Positions 51,491 to 56,026 of a stretch of 56,026 bases of DNA are shown here, piece after piece. The stretch covers positions 1 to 56,026 of the forward strand of contig JAEDHQ010000002.1 of the NCBI GenBank assembly GCA_016296945.1. Reading direction: 5' to 3'. This stretch comes from Bacilli bacterium. GTDB taxonomy: Bacteria; Bacillota_I; Bacilli_A; ML615J-28; CAG-698. Under the pieces are notes generated by a model. It worked only from the letters and a program-made list of their open reading frames with translations. It did no database searches and was not told the origin of the DNA. Both the position numbers and the translations under genes were made by a program. The stretch's first letter is position 1. Each line of letters opens with the position of its first letter.

Positions 51491-52606
51491 ATGAGATGTA
51501 GAATTGAACGAGATCGATTAGGAGAAGTGGCGATTCCTCAAGAGGCTTATTACGGCATTGGGACTGTTCGTTCAAAAGATGCTTTTCAATTAACAAAACA
51601 CGGGTTATCCCGTCAAATGATTAAAGCTTTAGCGTTATGTAAAAAGGTGATTGCTAAGACTAATTGTGATATGGGATTACTTGAAAAAAGAAAAGCAGAA
51701 GCGATATGTTTGAGTGCCGATGAAATTTTGAATGGACGTTTACATGGTCAATTCATTACGGATGCTTTGCAAGATGGTTATGGATATGGTATGGATATGA
51801 ACGCTGCTGAAGTTATCTGTAATCGTGCGAATGAAATGTTAGGTAGTAGTAAAGGCAAATATGATATAGTAACATTACAAGAAGTAGATATGTTTACAAA
51901 CATTAAAGAAACAAATGTTTTGGTTGGAAGGTTATCAGCAGTTAAACTAACAAAAAAATTGATTGCGGAAAACAAGAAATCATATAATGCAATTCTTGAA
52001 AAATTAGAAGCATCTAATATTTCTAAAACTAGTAAAACATATTTACAGCTTATGAGTGTTGTTGAAATATTACAACGAGATACAAAGCGTGTTGATAAAG
52101 CAATGGATACTTTATTAGTATTTTCTTATGGTGAATCAGTTGATTTACCAATAGAACAAAAAGAGGAATATTTACGATGCTTTGTAAAAAACTTAAATGA
52201 AAATGTTACGGAAAAATATCAATTAAGTAAAAACTATTATACAACAAGTAACAACCTTGATTGTTTTATGAATTTATCTGCTGCTGTTAAAAATTTAATG
52301 ATTAATTTTTCTCGTTGTATGAGTGATTTAAAAGAACTAGCAAAGGAAGGCAAGATCAACTTTCCAAATGTTCAAGATATAGAAGTTTCAGCCCCAGATT
52401 TATTATTTGATTTTGTTAAACAAGTATCTTTTTATATAGTAGGAAATGACTTAACAGTATCAAGAACTATAGAGGCTGGTGTTATGAATGAAAATCCATA
52501 TATTCCGATTATCTTAGCTTCATTATTTGAAAGTATTAATCTTGTAAGAAGAGGAATTAGAACAATTAAAGAACGAGTTTTTGAAATAATGGAAATTAAA
52601 GAATAA
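51491..52606 (+). CDS. Degenerate aspartase/fumarase-like protein
   Basis: This 371-residue protein clearly derives from class II fumarase/aspartase enzymes. It begins RIERDRLGEVAIPQEAYYGIGT, continues ALALCKKVIAKTN, HGQFITDALQDGYGYGMDMNAAEVICNRA, and has the C-terminal core VKQVSFYIVGNDLTVSRTIEAG and ASLFESINLV. It is about 90-100 residues shorter than the active family. The SQSTNDVFPTA segment reads MFTNIKETNVLVGRL, and the catalytic GSSxMPxKxNP loop is replaced by IEVSAPDL. It therefore should not catalyse the usual elimination. The frame is intact, with a promoter and ribosome site. Confidence 0.75.
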   Translation: MRCRIERDRLGEVAIPQEAYYGIGTVRSKDAFQLTKHGLSRQMIKALALCKKVIAKTNCDMGLLEKRKAEAICLSADEILNGRLHGQFITDALQDGYGYGMDMNAAEVICNRANEMLGSSKGKYDIVTLQEVDMFTNIKETNVLVGRLSAVKLTKKLIAENKKSYNAILEKLEASNISKTSKTYLQLMSVVEILQRDTKRVDKAMDTLLVFSYGESVDLPIEQKEEYLRCFVKNLNENVTEKYQLSKNYYTTSNNLDCFMNLSAAVKNLMINFSRCMSDLKELAKEGKINFPNVQDIEVSAPDLLFDFVKQVSFYIVGNDLTVSRTIEAGVMNENPYIPIILASLFESINLVRRGIRTIKERVFEIMEIKE

Positions 52607-52621
52607 TTATAATGCAAATAA

Positions 52622-52661
52622 AAAAGCAATATTGGTTTAACCAGTATTGCTTTGTTTTTAT
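52622..52661 (+). terminator. Terminator after the aspartase-like gene
   Basis: The 13-bp stem AAAGCAATATTGG / CCAGTATTGCTTT with one G-T pair, loop TTTAA and a T-rich tail. It marks the end of the core block before the RHS region. Confidence 0.83.
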
Positions 52662-52709
52662 AAAAACCAAATAATTAAACTAATTAATCATAATAATCCA
52701 CAAACACAT

Positions 52710-54608
52710 ATGTATATATATAAAGTTATGATTATGTTAAATGAAAACATCATAATGAATGGTTTTTATGAAGTAGAAGATATGTTAGAAATTAATAGTC
52801 TATCAGTTGCTTCATCAATAAACCATAGTTATTTTAAAGGAACAATGAATATGCTTTGTATAAATACACAAGATTGTTCATTCAATAACACAATAGATTT
52901 AGATAGTGGAGATAGAATTATCGATAAAGTAAATAATATGGGTCAATTAGTTTTACATCAAGTATTAAGAAATAATCAAAATAATATTAAACAAACCTTC
53001 ACTTATAAGAATGTTGACTCAGATAGTAATAGATGTTATAATGTAATAAACAAAGAAGAATTCTTTACTAATGATTTAAATAATCCAATAAGAAAAATAG
53101 AATATCAAAATGATCCATTTACATTAAATATAACAAAGAAAACATTAAGTAATCAAACACAATGTTTAGAAGATATCGAATATAATTATGATAAAAAAGG
53201 ACAATTGATTGAAGAAAGAAATCTAAGTGAAGATATAAAGATAACATATGCATATGATAAGAATGGAAACATGATAGAAAGAAGGAAGTATAATCTTTCT
53301 TTAAACACATTACTTGATCATAATACATATGAATATGATTATAATAATCCAAATAAGTTAACTAGTTATTATAAAGATAATACAAATTATAGTATTAGTT
53401 ATCATGTTAATATGTCATCATTCCCACAAGCAATCATAAATGAAGATACTAATAATACAGTATGCACATTTGAATGGGATTATAAAAGACTAACAAAATA
53501 TAGTATTGATCAAGATTATTATCTTAATTTTATATATAATGTAAATGGCTTAAGGACATCAAAAGTAATAGTTAATAATTATGCAGGAGGAACAATAACA
53601 CATAGTTATCGTTACTATAAGAATAGATTAATTGAAGAAGAAGTAATAGATGATATAAAAGGTGATGAATATAAATTACATTATTTATATGATCAATTTA
53701 ATGAATTATATGGCTTCAGATATGAAAATAATGAATACTATTATATAAAAGATAGCTTACATACAATAATAGGAATAATTAATTCATCAAAGCAAATAGT
53801 ATGTGAATATAGATATGATGGATATGGCAATCATTTAGTATATGATGGTAATAAAGTATTACAAACAGGAAGATACTTTATAGGTAATATAAATCCATTT
53901 AGATATAAAGGATATTATTATGATGTGGAAACTTCATTATTTTGGTTATCATCAAGGTATTATTCACCAGAATTATGTCGATTTATAAGTCCAGATGATG
54001 TAGAATATTTGGATCCTGAAAGTATCAATGGATTGAACTTATATGCGTATTGTGGAAATGATCCCGTTAATAAGTATGATCCTAGTGGGCATAGTGCAAT
54101 TTTAGCTATTTTAATTGCGGTAGGAATTTTAGCTGTAGATACAATTGTAGAAACTGCTATATTGATGAATTCAGACAAATATAAAGCTGAGAATGTTTAT
54201 CATGTTAATCCATCAACTGGTGAGGGAAATGTACATATTCCTAATTCTGCTGCATTTAATAACCCAATAGCTCAATTAATTTATTCTAATTATCTATATG
54301 AAAATGTAAAGAATAAAGATGGAAGCAATTTTTTTACAGGTGATCCTTATGATATTGTTGGTGAATGGCAAGCACATAATCTTGCGGCTAATTTAACAGG
54401 TTCATTAATGGTATTGGGTTTTATTCCTTTAGCATTACTATCAAATGGGGATTATTTTTGGTCAAAATTATATGATGCACACAGTCGTAGTGTTCATGCT
54501 GATATAGGTTCAAATATAAACTCTGACAAAATAGGTATAGTTAGATTTATATCAAAGATTTATAAATGGATTATAAAAATTATAAGCTTCGATATTCTTA
54601 ATTGGTAA
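52710..54608 (+). CDS. RHS-repeat protein, C-terminal part with toxin-like tail
   Basis: This 632-residue protein contains YD/RHS repeats (YNYDKKGQLIEE, YAYDKNGNMIERR, YRYDGYGNHLVYDG). The RHS core is FRYKGYYYDVETSLFWLSSRYYSPELCRFISPDD, ending in NLYAYCGNDPVNKYDPSG near residue 460. After this boundary comes a different C-terminal domain with EWQAHNLAANLTG, a hydrophobic stretch and AHSRSVHADIG, as in polymorphic toxins. There is no signal peptide and no usual large N-terminal part. None of the possible starts (52710, 52728, 52734, 52755) has a ribosome site. It may be a 5'-truncated or silent cassette. Confidence 0.75.
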   Translation: MYIYKVMIMLNENIIMNGFYEVEDMLEINSLSVASSINHSYFKGTMNMLCINTQDCSFNNTIDLDSGDRIIDKVNNMGQLVLHQVLRNNQNNIKQTFTYKNVDSDSNRCYNVINKEEFFTNDLNNPIRKIEYQNDPFTLNITKKTLSNQTQCLEDIEYNYDKKGQLIEERNLSEDIKITYAYDKNGNMIERRKYNLSLNTLLDHNTYEYDYNNPNKLTSYYKDNTNYSISYHVNMSSFPQAIINEDTNNTVCTFEWDYKRLTKYSIDQDYYLNFIYNVNGLRTSKVIVNNYAGGTITHSYRYYKNRLIEEEVIDDIKGDEYKLHYLYDQFNELYGFRYENNEYYYIKDSLHTIIGIINSSKQIVCEYRYDGYGNHLVYDGNKVLQTGRYFIGNINPFRYKGYYYDVETSLFWLSSRYYSPELCRFISPDDVEYLDPESINGLNLYAYCGNDPVNKYDPSGHSAILAILIAVGILAVDTIVETAILMNSDKYKAENVYHVNPSTGEGNVHIPNSAAFNNPIAQLIYSNYLYENVKNKDGSNFFTGDPYDIVGEWQAHNLAANLTGSLMVLGFIPLALLSNGDYFWSKLYDAHSRSVHADIGSNINSDKIGIVRFISKIYKWIIKIISFDILNW

Positions 54609-54632
54609 TTTTATATAAAAAGGAGGAATCGT

Positions 54633-55172
54633 ATGAAAAAAATAAAGGCAATTTCAGTATTAATCTTTTCTGGATTTATAGTTGCATTGATATTTGGGTT
54701 TTTAATCGATATTGATTCCAAAAAAAATGTTATAAGAACAAGTGATAAATCACTTTATGAGATGAATGAATATTATTTCTTACCTAGCTATAATGAATTT
54801 GAATATAAAGAGAATGTTACTGGATTTTACACATATGATTCCTCTAATACACTTTTTGGAGGAAGTGTTTCTTATGTATTAGAATTACAATTTGCAACTA
54901 AAAAAGTCTATAATGAATTTTTAGAATATGAGTACACAAGATATGAATATGATAGTAATTCAATCATTTTAAAAAATAATTATGAATGTTATTTGTGTTT
55001 GAATGAAGATATTACTCAATATTATTATGGTGAATATATGCCGTATGCGTTAGGAATGTTATGTTTAAATGAAAAAGATATAAAAATTAGATATGTATAC
55101 TATGTTAATATAGAACATTCCATAGATAATAAATTTAATGATGTATTTCAAAATACAAATTGTACTTGGTGA
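54633..55172 (+). CDS. Unassigned membrane-anchored protein, candidate RHS immunity protein
   Basis: This 179-residue protein has no recognised family. Residues 8-26 form a membrane anchor or signal (VLIFSGFIVALIFGFLIDI). The rest is a Tyr/Asn/Glu-rich soluble domain, likely outside the membrane, with two nearby Cys in YECYLCLNED. AAAGGAGG precedes the ATG and the gene starts 24 nt after the RHS stop. In polymorphic toxin loci this position is usually taken by the immunity gene. That assignment is inference from position only. Confidence 0.55.
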   Translation: MKKIKAISVLIFSGFIVALIFGFLIDIDSKKNVIRTSDKSLYEMNEYYFLPSYNEFEYKENVTGFYTYDSSNTLFGGSVSYVLELQFATKKVYNEFLEYEYTRYEYDSNSIILKNNYECYLCLNEDITQYYYGEYMPYALGMLCLNEKDIKIRYVYYVNIEHSIDNKFNDVFQNTNCTW

Positions 55173-55247
55173 ATGTAGCGCATTTAGAAATACCATTAAG
55201 GGAATTCCTCCTAAGTTGTGAAGGCCTAATATTTAAAGGAGAAAATA

Positions 55248-55829
55248 ATGAAGAAATATATCATCTCAATAATTATTTTTGTATTATTGTTTACTTTAGG
55301 CGGATGTAGATATAAAGGTTATTATGAAATAAAAATACCTACAGATAGTACTTTAAGAGGAACTATTAAAATACCTAATGAATGGGAGTTTATTACTGAA
55401 GATGGAGTTGTGAAATTAATAGAAAAGGAAACAAAGGAAGTAATAGCTGAACAAATAGTACAAGGACATATGAATTTTAGTCATTATCCACATAATGATT
55501 ATGTTGATCCTATTTTTACAAATATTTAAAATTTAAAATTTAATCAAAACATTAATTTTGATATAAAAAATGTGAAAAAATATGATTATGTAAAAGGATA
55601 TTCTAATGCGATTGTGTATTATGAGTTTGAAAGTGAACAAAAAAATTATGTCGTTTTAAAATTTGAAATTTATGATGATAAAAATTTAAACCCTTATTAC
55701 TTATTTATGTTTTTTTATGATATTGATGAAAAAATAGAATTAGAAAAAATTATAAATTCGTATTGTTTTGGTGGAACACTAGGATATGAAAAAAATCATA
55801 TCTATGATGAAGATTACAAATCTAATTAA
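55248..55829 (+). pseudogene. Lipoprotein gene interrupted by an in-frame stop
   Basis: Two short coding pieces lie in the same frame and are separated by a single TAA at 55527-55529 with no other stop. Read through, they make a 193-residue lipoprotein with signal and lipobox LGGC (Cys20), then RYKGYYEIKIPTD and, after the stop, YDYVKGYSNAIVYYEFES. AAAGGAG precedes the ATG. The second piece has only a GTG at 55572 without a ribosome site. I infer one ancestral gene broken by a nonsense mutation, possibly a second immunity or accessory gene of the RHS locus. No family was recognised. Confidence 0.65.
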
Positions 55830-55870
55830 TTATTTAATGAATTAACAGAAACAAACATCACTTTTAACAT

Positions 55871-55910
55871 AAAGGGTGGAACTGAGTAATATTAGTTTCA
55901 CCTTTCTTAC
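55871..55910 (+). terminator. Weak terminator-like hairpin after the broken lipoprotein
   Basis: AAAGGGTGGAACT (55871-55883) pairs with AGTTTCACCTTT (55894-55905) with one bulged base and one G-T pair. The tail CTTACATTT is only moderately T-rich. Confidence 0.4.
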
Positions 55911-55914
55911 ATTT

Positions 55915-56026
55915 AGTGGACAAGAGCGAAACCTGGGTATCCCAGTTGTCGCAACAGTCGAAAATGCTACTTGTTGCATTTTCCTTATCCTCGTAAGGTA
56001 TCGGTGGGGACACTTTTGGCAGACGG
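55915..56026 (-). mobile_element. Possible IS200/IS605-type element end with structured RNA
   Basis: Base composition becomes much more GC-rich than in the rest of the window. Stems follow one another: GACAA (55919-55923)/TTGTC (55946-55950) around CTGGG-TAT-CCCAG, then GAAAATGC (55960-55967)/GCATTTTC (55976-55983), then CCTTA (55983-55987)/TAAGG (55994-55998). On the reverse strand a frame enters from the edge as PSAKSVPTDTLRG and stops at 55985. A coding 3' end running into consecutive hairpins fits a tnpB gene with its omega-RNA right end, but too little is present to be certain. Confidence 0.3.

Noticed and set aside
52647..52709. A TTG start for the RHS protein
   Set aside because: It lies inside the terminator hairpin of the preceding gene and has no ribosome site.
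55871..55905. A T-box riboswitch, because of AGGGTGGAAC
   Set aside because: The motif resembles the T-box antiterminator, but the upstream 250 bases are coding, with no stem I or specifier loop, and no aminoacyl-tRNA-related gene follows.
1..56026. CRISPR arrays, rRNA genes, prophage or integrase genes
   Set aside because: No regularly spaced direct repeats, rRNA segments or integrase-like proteins were found on either strand.

Overview
This is a very AT-rich window in a Gram-positive, endospore-forming genome. Low-GC Bacilli or Erysipelotrichia-like is my inference, since no 16S rRNA is present. Spore genes include gpr, spoVS, cotE, yabP and yabQ. The block recA - rny - ymdB - spoVS - (two extra genes) - miaB - cotE mirrors Bacillus gene order. 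TGA acts as a stop (for example at sufS and sufU), so the code is the standard bacterial one, not the Mycoplasma code. Ribosome binding sites are clear GGAGG/GAGGTG. Many promoters are sigma-A-like with an extended -10 (TGnTATAAT).

Layout. 0-5.3 kb: comEC (cut by the window edge), holA, rpsT (reverse), then the germination protease gpr with a small secreted protein and a 30-residue membrane microprotein. 5.4-9.4 kb: a BaiN/HI0933-type flavoprotein, a TPP riboswitch controlling the thiamine transporter thiT, then pgsA and recA. 9.6-17 kb: rny, ymdB, spoVS, a GNAT acetyltransferase, a P-loop kinase with an extra N-terminal domain, miaB, cotE and a HAD phosphatase. 17-24 kb: an esterase, a half-size EamA transporter, a membrane protein, and the complete sufCDSUB iron-sulfur cluster operon. 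24-29 kb: an ABC-like ATPase that has lost its nucleotide-binding motifs plus a membrane partner, then an alpha/beta hydrolase, a membrane-anchored MurF-like ligase and a D-Ala-D-Ala-type ligase. 29-33.4 kb: tilS - hpt - ftsH - rqcP. 33.6-36.8 kb: a GH4 glycosidase, a BadF-type sugar kinase, maf and yccF.

36.9-40.3 kb (mostly reverse): an M42 peptidase, hslO, a frameshifted membrane M28 peptidase, and tRNA-Gln and tRNA-Tyr. 40.4-44.7 kb: a class I lysyl-tRNA synthetase fused to a tRNA-binding domain, a 755-base stretch without genes, a YhhN-family protein and an SDR. 44.8-48.2 kb (reverse): three unassigned genes, yabP, yabQ and an orphan ZnuA-like lipoprotein. 48.4-52.6 kb: a GDPD, a degenerate phosphotransacylase-like protein, a divergent MurA and a degenerate aspartase/fumarase-like protein.

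52.7-56.0 kb is accessory DNA. It holds the C-terminal part of an RHS polymorphic toxin with no visible ribosome binding site, two candidate immunity genes (one broken by an in-frame stop), and at the edge a more GC-rich, hairpin-dense segment that may be the end of an IS200/IS605-type element.

Most of the window is core housekeeping. The more original material is the set of family members with lost catalytic motifs (24.1, 49.2 and 51.5 kb), the hydrolase/MurF-like/Ddl-like trio, the LysRS1 fusion, the kinase with an uncharacterised N-terminal domain, and the RHS tail with its neighbours.
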